This document shows positions 53,260-63,140 of a DNA stretch of 64,000 nt, piece by piece. A model generated the notes under the pieces. The model saw only the letters and a list, made by a program, of their open reading frames with translations. It made no database searches and was not told the DNA's origin. Origin of the DNA: Bacteroidota bacterium (GTDB lineage: Bacteria; Bacteroidota; Bacteroidia; UKL13-3). The stretch is taken from NCBI GenBank assembly GCA_027491085.1, contig JAIXWW010000005.1, forward strand, positions 1 through 64,000, in the 5' to 3' direction. Made by a program: the position numbers and the translations under genes. Position 1 is the first letter of the stretch; each line of letters begins with the position of its first letter.

Positions 53260-54201
53260 ATGGCAAAATTATTTAGTAAGTTCAAAACCGATAATGATAC
53301 TGGTTTTGGTGCATCTGCCTCAAGCCAAGCCAAGCGACTTATTAATAAGGATGGCTCCTACAATGTAGAGAGAACAGGGGTTTCTTTTTTTAATAAATTT
53401 AACTCATTCCATGATTTAATAGCCATTAGTTGGAGTAAATTTAACTTGCTAATTTTAGCAGTATATTTATTAATGAATTTATTTTTTACTGGTATTTATT
53501 GGCTAATAGGCGTAGAACATTTAGGAGGAATGATTGCAGAAACTCCTTCGGAAAAAATAATGGAAGCTTTTTTCTTTAGTTGTCAAACATTTTCAACTGT
53601 TGGATATGGACGCATTAACCCACAAGGTAATTTAATTAGTGCAATTGCTGCTTTAGAAAGCTTAGTTGGCTTAATGAGTTTTGCTTTAGCCACAGGTTTA
53701 ATTTATGGTCGTTTTGCAAGACCTAATATCAAACTTTTACAAAGTCAAAATGCAATAATAGCACCTTATAAAAATGGAAAAGCATTAATGTTTAGAATAG
53801 TAAATGCTCGTAAAAACCCATTGATTGAATTAGAGGTAACACTTATGGCCTCATTATTTACTCCCGATAATCCTGCAGTTCAGTTTATACCATTAAAATT
53901 AGAACGAAAATCAATTACTTCATTAGTATTGAGTTGGACCATTGTTCATCCAATAGATGAAGAATCTCCATTATTTAACCTAACAGCCAAGGATTTTGAA
54001 GATATTGATTTACAACTTTTATTTTTCCTAAAAGCATTTGATGAAAGCTATTCGCAAACTGTTCATACGCGCACCGGATATGCAAATAATGAAATTATTT
54101 GGAATAAAAAATTTGTACCTATGTTTTCTCCTTCAGAAGATGGAACAACCACATTATTGCATTTAGAAAAATTAAACGAAACAATTGATATAACCCTGTA
54201 A
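53260..54201 (+). CDS. Inward-rectifier (KirBac-type) potassium channel
   Basis: A 313-residue channel. It has an N-terminal slide helix region, two membrane helices (about 67-88 and 130-155), the selectivity filter TVGYG at 113-117 (FSTVGYGRINPQG), and a cytoplasmic immunoglobulin-like IRK domain (about 160-313, with LMFRIVNARKNPLIELEV). It likely conducts potassium. It lies between corA and a DUF4403 lipoprotein, with 29- and 34-nt gaps, so the three are probably co-transcribed. Confidence 0.92.
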   Translation: MAKLFSKFKTDNDTGFGASASSQAKRLINKDGSYNVERTGVSFFNKFNSFHDLIAISWSKFNLLILAVYLLMNLFFTGIYWLIGVEHLGGMIAETPSEKIMEAFFFSCQTFSTVGYGRINPQGNLISAIAALESLVGLMSFALATGLIYGRFARPNIKLLQSQNAIIAPYKNGKALMFRIVNARKNPLIELEVTLMASLFTPDNPAVQFIPLKLERKSITSLVLSWTIVHPIDEESPLFNLTAKDFEDIDLQLLFFLKAFDESYSQTVHTRTGYANNEIIWNKKFVPMFSPSEDGTTTLLHLEKLNETIDITL

Positions 54202-54235
54202 TCAGTTTGGCAGTTACTTATAAACATCCATAAAA

Positions 54236-55657
54236 ATGAAATCCCTTTATATTTGTATATTCATATTCATAGCTCTAATTTTTATAAATAGCTGCGCAAC
54301 CAAGCAAATAACAGCACCAAAGCCAATTGCATCTGTTAATGTTCCAATACCAAAACCAGCTTCCATTATAGGTTTACCTATTCATATTAATACTGATGGA
54401 ATAACAAAATCTATCAATTCAAAATTTCCTTTAGAGTTATACAAGGACGATAAATTTGATGACAATGAAAATGATAATTTAAAACTCACTGTTTTAAAAA
54501 GAGGCGATTTGATATTAACTACCTCTGCAGATGGATTAAATATTTCTGCACCTATACATATTGATTTTATTTATAATGTTAAACTATTTGGTGGATTTGA
54601 AAAACCAATTAGCCACTCACTTAACCTAACTGTATTTTTTACTACCACACCATCAGTTGATAGGGATTGGAACCTCAATTTAAATAGCAAAGGAAGAATT
54701 ATTTGGGACGATTTACCAAGCATTAACTTAGGAGTAACTACTTTAGATTTGCCAAAACTTTTTGGAAAAATAATGCAAAGTCAAGTAGATAAAATGGCTG
54801 CAAAAATTAATAAAGAAGTGCCGAAAGCTTTGAATTTAAAACAAATAGTGAGTAATTCATGGAAAACATTAGCAGAACCAATTTTATTGGATTCGAGCTA
54901 CAAGGCTTGGTTACTTTTGAACCCCAAAAATATATTTATTACACCTATTACTTATGCCACAAATGAAATGGAAATAAAATTGGGCATATCTAGCATTATA
55001 GAAGTAATTTCAGGTTATAAACCAACCAATGACTCATTTAATTTAAACTTACCACCCTTAAGGCAAGTTAATAACCTAAATGATAATGTAAAAATTAACC
55101 TAAATGCAACAGTTGGATTCAATCAAATAAATGAAACTTTAAGTAAACAATTTATCGATAAACCAATGTTGTTAGAGGGTGATAGCTATAAAATAAATAT
55201 CAAGGAAGCTAAAGCATTTCCCTATGGTAATAAAATTATGATAGGCATTGATTTGGATGGAAAGGTAAAAAAGGGAATTATAGGAAAAGGAATTAAAGGA
55301 ATAGTTTATGCTACAGGTATACCAAAATACAATATGCAAAACAAAAGTATTGAAATAACAGAATTTGATTTTGATATTAAAACAAAAGACATTTTAGTTA
55401 AAAGTGCATCTTGGTTATTGAACTCAAAAAAGTTTAGAGAAAATATAAAAAAACAATTGGTTTTTTCTATTGCTAATCAACTAACCGAAGCTCAAAAAAT
55501 GGTAAATGAGGCCGTTAACAAAAATTGGAGTAATAGTATTAACCTAAACGGAAACATAAAAAAAATTGAACCCAATACTATTTTTGTTACCCCAAATGCG
55601 CTCAATTTAAATATCATCACGGAAGGTAATTTAACACTTAATTTGACTGGTTTTTAA
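54236..55657 (+). CDS. DUF4403-family lipoprotein
   Basis: A 473-residue lipoprotein (lipobox FINSC, Cys20). The body matches the DUF4403 family: SIIGLPIHINTDGITKSINSKFP at the start, DLPKLFGKIMQSQVDKMAAKINKEVP in the middle and the repeated beta-alpha layout of an extended lipid-binding-like fold. The function is unknown. It is third in the corA/Kir run, though the functional tie to ion transport is not evident. Confidence 0.87.
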   Translation: MKSLYICIFIFIALIFINSCATKQITAPKPIASVNVPIPKPASIIGLPIHINTDGITKSINSKFPLELYKDDKFDDNENDNLKLTVLKRGDLILTTSADGLNISAPIHIDFIYNVKLFGGFEKPISHSLNLTVFFTTTPSVDRDWNLNLNSKGRIIWDDLPSINLGVTTLDLPKLFGKIMQSQVDKMAAKINKEVPKALNLKQIVSNSWKTLAEPILLDSSYKAWLLLNPKNIFITPITYATNEMEIKLGISSIIEVISGYKPTNDSFNLNLPPLRQVNNLNDNVKINLNATVGFNQINETLSKQFIDKPMLLEGDSYKINIKEAKAFPYGNKIMIGIDLDGKVKKGIIGKGIKGIVYATGIPKYNMQNKSIEITEFDFDIKTKDILVKSASWLLNSKKFRENIKKQLVFSIANQLTEAQKMVNEAVNKNWSNSINLNGNIKKIEPNTIFVTPNALNLNIITEGNLTLNLTGF

Positions 55658-55865
55658 TAGTAAAATTTGACATTCATTTATTACATTAAACTCCATTACA
55701 ATACGTCATATAGTTATAACGAAAAACTGTCATGGTAAATAAAGCTGCAAATAAATTAATGCCTGTAAATATTAAAAATATCTTGTTTTTTAGATGGTAA
55801 CAAAAAAACCCTCTGCTTTCGCTTTGGGATTTAAAATGTAATTGTTTTGTTCCGATTAATTAGTT
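55658..55865. other. Convergent spacer, no clear feature
   Basis: A 208-bp AT-rich gap. On the minus strand, CCC...GGG followed by seven T (55804-55832) may be a weak terminator for the T9SS cargo gene. Confidence 0.3.
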
Positions 55866-57200
55866 TTACTCTGATTTTAAAATTTTCAAAATGGTACTTT
55901 CATTTTCGGGAGTATTTATTTTTAGAAAATACATACCTTTTTTTAATTCGGAAAGTTCAATTTCATGGCTAGTTTCAGCTATGTTTTGTTTCTTTATTAA
56001 ACTACCCGATATAGCGTAAATCTCTACTGTTTCTATTTGTTGGTTTCCTCCATTTACACTTAACGAATTCTTAAACGGATTGGGATAAACTTGTACATTG
56101 TACTTTTGAGAGTTAACAGATGCTATATTTGTTGTTTTTTTTCTTAATGAATTTGCAGAGTAACAGCTTTGTAAGTTTCTAATTAAATCAAAATACTGTC
56201 CATCAGAAAAAATAAATTTAGGATCGTTAACTATAGTTCCATCAAAAATTGATACACCAATGACTTTTGTTCCTAAATTAAAATAATAGGTGTTGGTATT
56301 AGGATCAATTGCTGCGCCTCCGTTTACTGTATAACCTACTTTGCTTAATACATTAGAAGAGATTTGCGTTACAATTCCTGAATTAGGATTGATAGTTCCC
56401 AAAGTTTGTGTATTTGAATCCAGTATTTCATAAGTACCAAGTGAATCAGTTACAGTTCTAAAATAGTTCTTTCCAACTAGCCCATATATTTTATTATCAT
56501 TACAATTGTATGTAAAGTTTCCAAACGTTGTTCCAAATGAATTGTTGATTAACACCTTGCTGTATACCAAACCAGTATAAATATCTAATCCAATAATATG
56601 TGTTCCATCCGAATAATAATAAACCATTTGATAAGGATCAATTGAACTGCCCAATAAAGCAAAACCAAATCCAACTGATTTTGGAGAAATTTGAGTTATA
56701 ATCCCTGTATTGGTGTTAGCTTTTGCCATGTATACCTCACCTGTAATTTCACTTGTAATTGGATCAATTATATTTCTTCGAGCCAAGCCATACATGGTAC
56801 TGTCCGAATTGTTAAACCTAAAATTATCAAAATAACTACTTTGTATAGGATTTGATAAAGGAACACTATTGGTAATAAGACCTGTATTAATATTAATAGT
56901 ATTTATATTGTTTGCACCAATAAAAATAAACGAACTATCATAGGGGTTTAAAGCTGCACCTGTTAGGTTAATTGTTTGGTTATACGTTTTGTTACCTATA
57001 TTACCAACAAGTCCTGACGAAGGATTTAAAAACCCTAATCGAATTGTAGCTGAATCAAATTGTTCAAATGTTTCATGAGTATCCAAAGGATTTCTAACAA
57101 TTGAATAATGATTTTTCCTTACGATACCATACAATCCATTTTGACAAAATACACAAAGTTTCAATAAAATAAAGCAGAACAAAATGAAGATTTTTTTCAT
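55866..57200 (-). CDS. Secreted beta-propeller-like protein with T9SS type A sorting domain
   Basis: Start at 57200 (MKKIFILFCFILLKLCVFCQ signal peptide); the open frame extends 27 nt further upstream. The mature ~425 residues contain about three repeats of the kind LYGIVRKNHYSIV...G.LNP.SGLV..I......GAALNPYD..., compatible with a beta-propeller (~20-345). The C-terminal 75 residues are a type A T9SS sorting domain: VYPNPFKNSLSVNG, VEIYAISGSLIKK, LKKGMYFLKI. Probably a secreted or surface protein exported by GldKLMN; ligand or enzymatic activity not identified. Confidence 0.83.
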   Translation of the reverse strand: MKKIFILFCFILLKLCVFCQNGLYGIVRKNHYSIVRNPLDTHETFEQFDSATIRLGFLNPSSGLVGNIGNKTYNQTINLTGAALNPYDSSFIFIGANNINTININTGLITNSVPLSNPIQSSYFDNFRFNNSDSTMYGLARRNIIDPITSEITGEVYMAKANTNTGIITQISPKSVGFGFALLGSSIDPYQMVYYYSDGTHIIGLDIYTGLVYSKVLINNSFGTTFGNFTYNCNDNKIYGLVGKNYFRTVTDSLGTYEILDSNTQTLGTINPNSGIVTQISSNVLSKVGYTVNGGAAIDPNTNTYYFNLGTKVIGVSIFDGTIVNDPKFIFSDGQYFDLIRNLQSCYSANSLRKKTTNIASVNSQKYNVQVYPNPFKNSLSVNGGNQQIETVEIYAISGSLIKKQNIAETSHEIELSELKKGMYFLKINTPENESTILKILKSE

Positions 57201-57256
57201 AGAAGCAAGTTTATAAAATAAAACCAAAGCTAAACTAAAAATGTTTTGTAAAATTA

Positions 57257-58168
57257 TTACTTAACTATTTTGCCTTTGCGCCCAACAAGCCACACTCCGG
57301 CTATGGTTAAAAGCATAGCAATTACTACTTTGGCGTTAATCACTTCATTTAAAAATACCACACCTAAAATAACCGCTACAATGGTGTTGATATAAGCATA
57401 AGTTGATACCAATGCGGCCGGCAATGCTTTTATAATGTACATAAAACAGCCGTATGCCAATAAGGAACCAAATAATATTAAATAAACCAAAGCCCAAACT
57501 GAATTGCTACTTGGATTAAATTGATTCCAATCACCTGTTAATGTTGAAAAAATTAAGAGAATAACTCCTCCCGGAATCATTTGCAAGCCTGCGTTATACA
57601 AGGCAGGAAAAGGAGAAGTACTAGATTTGGAAAACACGGTTCCAAATGCCCAACAAATATTTGAAACAATAATGGCTATTAAACCATAAATGTAATTTTT
57701 ATCCGAGAGTATATTTATTTTATCATAAAAAATAAGGTATTGAGCTAACAAACAAATAATAAAACCAGCCCACATTACTTTGGTAACCTTTTCGTTACTA
57801 CCAATAGCCAAATTTATAAATACAATCCAAAGAGGCGTAAGTGCACATAAAATGGCAGCTAAACCGCTATCTACGTATTGCATACCCCAACTAATTATTC
57901 CATTACCCCCTACCAACATCAATATACCATTGATGCTAAAATACTTAAATTGTTTAAGTGTAGGTAAAGGCTGTTTTTTATAAAAAATAAAATAGCTACA
58001 AATTAAAAGCCCTGCAATACAATGCCTAAATGCCGCTAATAAAAATGGAGGAAAATGATGCACACCATCAGAATTGATTCCAATACGAATGGCCAAAAAA
58101 GTAGTTCCCCAAAAAATAGCTACAGCAATAAATGCTAGGTAAGCTTTTAAGTTTTTACTCTTTAACAC
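57257..58168 (-). CDS. EamA/DMT-family transporter
   Basis: A 303-residue membrane protein with ten predicted helices in two EamA repeats (first AYLAFIAVAIFWGTTFLAIRIG, second YGLIAIIVSNICWAFGTVFSK), ending in the charged GRKGKIVK. The family exports amino acids, nucleosides and other metabolites; the substrate is unknown. Its start codon shares one base with the stop of the DUF420 gene, so it belongs to the oxidase run by transcription though probably not by function. Confidence 0.88.
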   Translation of the reverse strand: MLKSKNLKAYLAFIAVAIFWGTTFLAIRIGINSDGVHHFPPFLLAAFRHCIAGLLICSYFIFYKKQPLPTLKQFKYFSINGILMLVGGNGIISWGMQYVDSGLAAILCALTPLWIVFINLAIGSNEKVTKVMWAGFIICLLAQYLIFYDKINILSDKNYIYGLIAIIVSNICWAFGTVFSKSSTSPFPALYNAGLQMIPGGVILLIFSTLTGDWNQFNPSSNSVWALVYLILFGSLLAYGCFMYIIKALPAALVSTYAYINTIVAVILGVVFLNEVINAKVVIAMLLTIAGVWLVGRKGKIVK

Positions 58169-58719
58169 TAAAATTTGTAATAAGGGCTAATCATAGCATA
58201 AACTATAACGCCAGTGGTAGTTACATACAACCAAATAGGATAAGTAAAACGAACAATTTTACGGTGCTTTTCTTCATTCATTTGCAAGCCATAGTAAAAA
58301 GCAAGTAATACCAAAGGCAAAACCAATGCAGCTAAAATAATATGACTGATTAAAATGGTTAAGTATAAACCTCTCATTGAATTATCTTCGGGGAAAGTGG
58401 TTTCATTTGCCATCCAATGATACAGGATATAACTTATCAAAAATAAGGAAGATAGAGCAAAAGCAGTTAAATTAATGGCTTTATGAGCAGCAATATTTTT
58501 TTGTTTTATGAAGTACAATGAAAGCAATAATAACACTGTGCAAGTAGCATTGATTAATGCATTTAATTTAGGTAAATACATTACCCAACTTGGCATTATT
58601 TCTGGCCTTGGTAAAACTTTTTGATTTAAAACAATTACAGCAATAAAAACTACAATTGAAACTATTGTAATTAAATTAAAAACTAATCTATCTTGACTAT
58701 TTTGGTTCGTGGTATTCAT
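58168..58719 (-). CDS. DUF420 membrane protein of the oxidase cluster
   Basis: A 183-residue protein with about five membrane helices. The arrangement VMYLPKLNALINATCTVLLLLSLYFIKQKNIAAHKAINL and ISHIILAALVLPLVLLAFYYGLQMN with several conserved His matches DUF420 (YozB/CtaM-like), found in cytochrome c oxidase clusters and implicated in oxidase maturation in Gram-positives. It overlaps the SCO gene by 23 nt and the EamA gene by 1 nt, indicating coupled translation. Confidence 0.85.
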   Translation of the reverse strand: MNTTNQNSQDRLVFNLITIVSIVVFIAVIVLNQKVLPRPEIMPSWVMYLPKLNALINATCTVLLLLSLYFIKQKNIAAHKAINLTAFALSSLFLISYILYHWMANETTFPEDNSMRGLYLTILISHIILAALVLPLVLLAFYYGLQMNEEKHRKIVRFTYPIWLYVTTTGVIVYAMISPYYKF

Positions 58720-59344
58720 ATAAAAGTACTTTTAATTCGTCATCTAATCGCTTCATATCGTTTAAATCAAGTCCATTATAAACTCCTCTAATACAGCGCG
58801 ATTTATCCATTAATATTACCTGTTGACTATGGTCAACTGTTTTATCTTCAATTGATACAGGTAATAAAAAACCTTGCCCAATTTTGAACAAATTTTCTTT
58901 ATTGGTTCTGCAAAAATGCCAAATATTTTTATCAGCTTTAAATCTATTGGCATAATCGGCCAATACTTTAGTAGAATCGTTGTCAGGATCTACAGTAAAT
59001 GAAACCAATTTAACCTCGCTCCATTCTTTGGCTTTTTCATAAAATGCAGAAACATTATGGTTCATGGCTGGACAAATATCTTTGCAGCTAGCAAAAAAGA
59101 AATTAGCTATCACAATATTATTGCTAAGCATTTTGGTATTTAATTCTTTTCCACTTTGATCGGTAACTGAAAATTCAGGAACTTGGTAAAAGATAGTGTC
59201 CTTGATATCTTTTCCATTAGGCTCAGTATGATAACCTAAATGAGGGAGATGCTTGTAGTTTTGTTTGCTAGCACGCAATAAAAAAAAGAGAGCAACTGGC
59301 ACTACTAAAAGGCCAATTGCTACCCAAAATGATTTTCTTTTCAT
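58697..59344 (-). CDS. SCO1/SenC copper-delivery protein
   Basis: A 215-residue membrane-anchored thioredoxin-fold protein (membrane helix about 6-23). It inserts copper into the CuA site of cytochrome oxidase. The copper ligands are CxxxC (Cys87, Cys91 in ASCKDICPAM) and His172 in VDHSQQVILMD. The gene lies directly after cox subunit IV and overlaps DUF420, the context expected for oxidase assembly. Confidence 0.93.
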   Translation of the reverse strand: MKRKSFWVAIGLLVVPVALFFLLRASKQNYKHLPHLGYHTEPNGKDIKDTIFYQVPEFSVTDQSGKELNTKMLSNNIVIANFFFASCKDICPAMNHNVSAFYEKAKEWSEVKLVSFTVDPDNDSTKVLADYANRFKADKNIWHFCRTNKENLFKIGQGFLLPVSIEDKTVDHSQQVILMDKSRCIRGVYNGLDLNDMKRLDDELKVLLYEYHEPK

Positions 59345-59395
59345 TAATTATATAAAGTAAAAAACTTACTTAAAGTTTTTTTACGAAAATGATTT

Positions 59396-59725
59396 TTAAA
59401 ATAAACGCATTCCAAATGTATATCCTGCTTCGGTTAAAGCTAACCAAATTAAAAAACATACAAATATCATTGGCGCAATTATAATCCAAACTAAGAATTT
59501 GCGTTCAAATTTCATATGCATAAATACCGAAACGATATAAAATGCTTTTACAATTCCTAAAAATACAAAAAGAATATTTTTAGCAATGGAATGGCTTGAA
59601 AGTAATACGAAATATAAAACGATATCGACTAAAGTTAAAGCTAACAATACCCAAAACGTACGCCAAATTTGGCTTTTCATATTAGCAGGCGATTCGGTGT
59701 GTTCTAAATGTTCTATGTGATCCAT
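59396..59725 (-). CDS. Cytochrome c oxidase subunit IV
   Basis: A 109-residue protein with three membrane helices (RTFWVLLALTLVDIVLYFVLL, NILFVFLGIVKAFYIVSVFMHMKFE and LVWIIIAPMIFVCFLIWLAL) that matches the bacterial COX4/CtaF-type small subunit. The MHMKFE motif after the second helix is typical. It stabilises the oxidase complex. It lies 52 nt downstream of subunit III and 51 nt upstream of SCO. Confidence 0.9.
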   Translation of the reverse strand: MDHIEHLEHTESPANMKSQIWRTFWVLLALTLVDIVLYFVLLSSHSIAKNILFVFLGIVKAFYIVSVFMHMKFERKFLVWIIIAPMIFVCFLIWLALTEAGYTFGMRLF

Positions 59726-59777
59726 GATAATTTTTTTATTAATGTCTTAAATTATTAAACTCTTAAATTTTATAGAA

Positions 59778-60533
59778 TTATATTAAATAGAAGAATGTAA
59801 ATACAAACACCCAAACTAAATCAACAAAATGCCAATATAAACCTACTTTTTCAACCATTTCGTAATGGCCTCTTTTTTCATATGTTCCGTTAACTACGTT
59901 TAAGTAAATAACTATGTTTAAAATAACACCAGAAAGCACGTGAGTTCCGTGGAAACCCGTTACAATAAAGAACAAAGCAGCAAAAGCTGTTGGTCCAAAA
60001 GGATTGCTGCTTAAGCTTGCGCCTTCAGTAATAAAATTTGTCCATTCCCAAGCTTGGCAACCTAAGAAAGCAGCACCACCAATAATGGTTAAAATCATGT
60101 AGTTCTCTACTTCTTTTTTAGCCATTCTATGACCAGCTTCAACTGCTAATACCATGGTAACTGAGCTAAAAATCAAAATAAAGGTCATCAAACTTACGAA
60201 CATTAAAGGTAAGTGAATACCATGTAAGAAAGGAAAATGATTGAATACTAATTCAGGTGAAGGCCAACGTTCAGTAACAAACATGCCTGCTTTTTGCATT
60301 TCTTCAACAAAATTATGCGAAAGGTGAGCAAAAGGTTTTACAACTGTGTTAGGTAATGAGCCTGTAAAAGTAAATCTTACAAAACCATACGCAACTAGTA
60401 ATGATGAAAAAGTAAATGCATCTGAAAGTAGAAAAATCCACATCATTAATTTACCATAACTTACACTAAATGGTGATTTACCACCACCCCATGTTTGTTT
60501 GCTGTCGGTAGTTAAAGTAGCTGAGTTTGCCAT
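59778..60533 (-). CDS. Cytochrome c oxidase subunit III, first copy
   Basis: A 251-residue heme-copper oxidase subunit III with about six to seven helices: KLMMWIFLLSDAFTFSSLLVAYGF, LGCQAWEW, the diagnostic FHGTHVLSGV, and YWHFVDLVWVFVFTFFYLI at the end. Subunit III keeps the oxidase stable. The adjoining gene at 60573 is a second, shorter member; the pair is usual for Bacteroidota aa3 clusters. Confidence 0.94.
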   Translation of the reverse strand: MANSATLTTDSKQTWGGGKSPFSVSYGKLMMWIFLLSDAFTFSSLLVAYGFVRFTFTGSLPNTVVKPFAHLSHNFVEEMQKAGMFVTERWPSPELVFNHFPFLHGIHLPLMFVSLMTFILIFSSVTMVLAVEAGHRMAKKEVENYMILTIIGGAAFLGCQAWEWTNFITEGASLSSNPFGPTAFAALFFIVTGFHGTHVLSGVILNIVIYLNVVNGTYEKRGHYEMVEKVGLYWHFVDLVWVFVFTFFYLI

Positions 60534-60572
60534 TATTATTATTTATTATTTGTTTCTTAGTTTGTTTGATTA

Positions 60573-61157
60573 TTATCTGTTCAAAAGTAAAAATACATAA
60601 AGATAAATCCAAAGTATTCCTACAAAATGCCAATAAGTATTACACATTGCTATACCTCTTATTGCCTTTTTATGTACTTTAAATCTAAAAGTTTGTATAA
60701 ATATAATTACTAAATACAAAATACCAATTATAACATGTGCCATGTGTAAACCAGTAATTACGTATACAAATGAACCACTTGGGTTAGCAAATCCAAAATA
60801 AATTGAATTATAAACCATTTGGCTCCAACCCCAATATTGCATTATGCAAAATAAAATTCCTAATACTATTGCCAAACCAAGTCCTATTTTAGTTTGGTTC
60901 AATTCATCTTTTTTAGCAGCAATATATGCCCATTGCATAAAAACACTGCTTAAAACCACCACACCCGTATTGAGCATAAACATTATTGGTAATTCAAAAA
61001 CTACCCATTCTCCCTCTCCCCTACGCACTATATAAGCACTTGTAAAACCAGCAAATAGCATTATACTACTTACTAGTAATAACCAAAGTACAAACTTTTT
61101 AGGCTCTACTCCTGGTTCGCGCTCATCAATTATTTGTTTATTCACAGTTTGTATCAT
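60573..61157 (-). CDS. Cytochrome c oxidase subunit III, second copy
   Basis: A 194-residue, five-helix subunit III relative: FVLWLLLVSSIMLFAGFTSAYIV, the GLHMAHVIIGILYLVI motif, and YWHFVGILWIYLYVFLLLNR at the end. It lacks the first two helices of long subunit III forms. It ends 39 nt before the longer copy, and begins 3 nt after ctaB, so all are on one message. Both presumably enter the same complex, or alternate. Confidence 0.93.
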   Translation of the reverse strand: MIQTVNKQIIDEREPGVEPKKFVLWLLLVSSIMLFAGFTSAYIVRRGEGEWVVFELPIMFMLNTGVVVLSSVFMQWAYIAAKKDELNQTKIGLGLAIVLGILFCIMQYWGWSQMVYNSIYFGFANPSGSFVYVITGLHMAHVIIGILYLVIIFIQTFRFKVHKKAIRGIAMCNTYWHFVGILWIYLYVFLLLNR

Positions 61158-61160
61158 TAT

Positions 61161-62063
61161 TTAAATTTTATCTATCAAGTAAAAAAGTTGAACAATGGGT
61201 AGATAGATAATTGCGGCTAACATTAACTTTTTAGCATCAGCTAGTTCGCAACTTTTATATAATTTATAGGCATAAAAACTAAAATATAAGGCACCAAATA
61301 CAGCAACCACAGCGGCTACCACTCCCGAAATTCCAAACACTGTTGGTAAAATACCAATTGGTATTAAAATCAACGAGAATAATAAACATTGGAATGCAGT
61401 TTTTTGGGTTCTTCCTGGGTTAAAAGGCAACATTTTGAAACCAGCTTTTTTGTAATCATCTTCCAAAAGCCAAGCAATACTCCAAAAATGAGGAAACTGC
61501 CAAACAAATTGAACAGTAAATAAAACAATAGCTGCTAAATCAATTTTTCCAGTGTAAGCTACCCAACCTAACATAGTTGGAAAAGCTCCGGGAAACGCAC
61601 CAACAAAAACCGAAATAGGAGTTACTCTTTTTAACGGAGTATAAACAAATGCATAACTCAAAAGAGAAACTAATGCTAGAATTCCACTTAATTGATTTAA
61701 ATAAAAACCAATCAAGAAAACCCCAACTAATCCCATTAAAGTTGAACTAATTCCTGCTTCTAAAACACTCATACGTCCAGTTGAAACTGGTCTATTAGCC
61801 GTTCTAGTCATTAGCTTATCGTAGTCCTTCTCAATTATTTGATTAATTCCATTAGCCGCACCAGTTACTAATAAACCTGCTGCTCCTAAAATAAATACCT
61901 CAAACCAATTAATAGTGCCACTTGCAGCAGTTAAATATGTAATAACTGAACTGAATACAACTAAACTACTCAACCTAATTTTAATAAGTTGCATGTAATC
62001 ACCATATTTTTGTTTCCAAAAACTTGTTGTTTCAATTGCAATATGTTGTTCTATTTTATCCAA
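61161..62063 (-). CDS. ctaB: Protoheme IX farnesyltransferase (heme O synthase)
   Basis: Adds a farnesyl group to heme B to make heme O. A 300-residue UbiA-superfamily protein with nine helices; the Asp-rich sites are NGINQIIEKDYDKLMTRTANRPVSTGRM and the later LLEDDYKKAGFKMLP, and YTPLKRVTPISVFVGAFPGAFP is typical of CtaB/CyoE. It works with ctaA next door to make heme A for the oxidase encoded in the same run. Confidence 0.95.
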   Translation of the reverse strand: MDKIEQHIAIETTSFWKQKYGDYMQLIKIRLSSLVVFSSVITYLTAASGTINWFEVFILGAAGLLVTGAANGINQIIEKDYDKLMTRTANRPVSTGRMSVLEAGISSTLMGLVGVFLIGFYLNQLSGILALVSLLSYAFVYTPLKRVTPISVFVGAFPGAFPTMLGWVAYTGKIDLAAIVLFTVQFVWQFPHFWSIAWLLEDDYKKAGFKMLPFNPGRTQKTAFQCLLFSLILIPIGILPTVFGISGVVAAVVAVFGALYFSFYAYKLYKSCELADAKKLMLAAIIYLPIVQLFYLIDKI

Positions 62064-62085
62064 TTTATATTGTTTGTGCTTACAA

Positions 62086-63063
62086 CTATTCGGTTATAAG
62101 CTTAGTTTTATTAAAAATCAAAATGGCTACCAAAATTTGTAAGCCAGCAATAATACTTCCTACTGTTAAATGTATGGAAGTTACTTGTTTTGGGAAACCT
62201 AAATTTACCAAAATACTTCCACTAAGTGCTTGAGAACATAACAGCAAAATAATTCCCAATCCACATTTATAAATTAAAGAACTTCTTTCAAACAAGCTTC
62301 TGTACTTAAAAAGCAAAAGTGTTGAAATAAGTAAACTCAAAATTGACCAACTTCTATGTAGTTTAAAGATTAACTCTTCCATAAAAAATTTGGGCCATTG
62401 AGTTCTGTATTGTTCACCCAAAAGATTAGCCACATGGTCAACTTTTTCGCGAACTTGAGTTCCACTAACTATTTGTATTAAACTAATAATTAATGCAATA
62501 ATGATAAACAATTTTAAAGAACTATCCGATTTAAATTGAATAATACTGAACTCTTGTGAATTGGTAACTGTAAATATTAATAAGGCTACAATTAACAAAG
62601 CTATCAACATGTGAATGGTTATCATCCAAGTTGCTAAATCGGAAGCAACAACCTTGGAACCAATCCAACCTTGAAAACCAACCAAAATAAAAGCCAAAAA
62701 ACTTAGCCAAAATATTTTAGGATTTGATTTTAAATAAGGAAAAGCAAAAACTACTGTCAACAAAATAAATAAACCAATAACAACACCAACTAACCTATTT
62801 AAATATTCAATCCAAGTTTTGTAAACATCAAAATCAGCTATTTGCTTACCTTGAACGGCAAACTTAGTTTTATAATCAACAGGTAATTGATTGATATTGG
62901 TAGGCGGCACATACTGACCAAAACATTTTGGCCAATCAGGGCAACCCATTCCACTTCCAGTACTTCTAACTAAACCTCCTACAAAAATTAGAAAGAAAAC
63001 TGCAATGATGGTTGCAATTCCAAATCTTCTAAATCTAATTTCGTATTTTTTAGTTTCTAACAT
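62086..63063 (-). CDS. ctaA: Heme A synthase (COX15/CtaA)
   Basis: Oxidises heme O to heme A. A 325-residue, eight-helix protein with heme-ligating His in the fashion of CtaA: VGGLVRSTGSGMGCPDWPKCFGQYVPP at the start, TWIEYLNRLVG, the middle MITIHMLIALLIVA, LHRSWSILSLL, and VTSIHLTVGSIIAG. The NxR/STGSGMxCPDWP motif is diagnostic. It lies between cox subunit I and ctaB. Confidence 0.95.
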   Translation of the reverse strand: MLETKKYEIRFRRFGIATIIAVFFLIFVGGLVRSTGSGMGCPDWPKCFGQYVPPTNINQLPVDYKTKFAVQGKQIADFDVYKTWIEYLNRLVGVVIGLFILLTVVFAFPYLKSNPKIFWLSFLAFILVGFQGWIGSKVVASDLATWMITIHMLIALLIVALLIFTVTNSQEFSIIQFKSDSSLKLFIIIALIISLIQIVSGTQVREKVDHVANLLGEQYRTQWPKFFMEELIFKLHRSWSILSLLISTLLLFKYRSLFERSSLIYKCGLGIILLLCSQALSGSILVNLGFPKQVTSIHLTVGSIIAGLQILVAILIFNKTKLITE

Positions 63064-63095
63064 TATTTTGAATGACTTTAAATCATTCTATTTGT

Positions 63096-63129
63096 AAAAC
63101 AACCGCACTCCTAAAAGCACGGTTGTTTT
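63096..63129 (-). terminator. Hairpin after cox subunit I
   Basis: AAAACAACCG pairs with CGGTTGTTTT. On the minus strand the T run is short, so it may be an attenuator or a processing site between cox subunit I and ctaA rather than a full stop. Confidence 0.6.
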
Positions 63130-63140
63130 AATATTTAAAA

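Noticed and set aside
60533..60573. One of the two subunit III genes being a pseudogene
   Set aside because: Both frames are intact, with their own conserved motifs. Paired subunit III genes are normal for Bacteroidota oxidase clusters.
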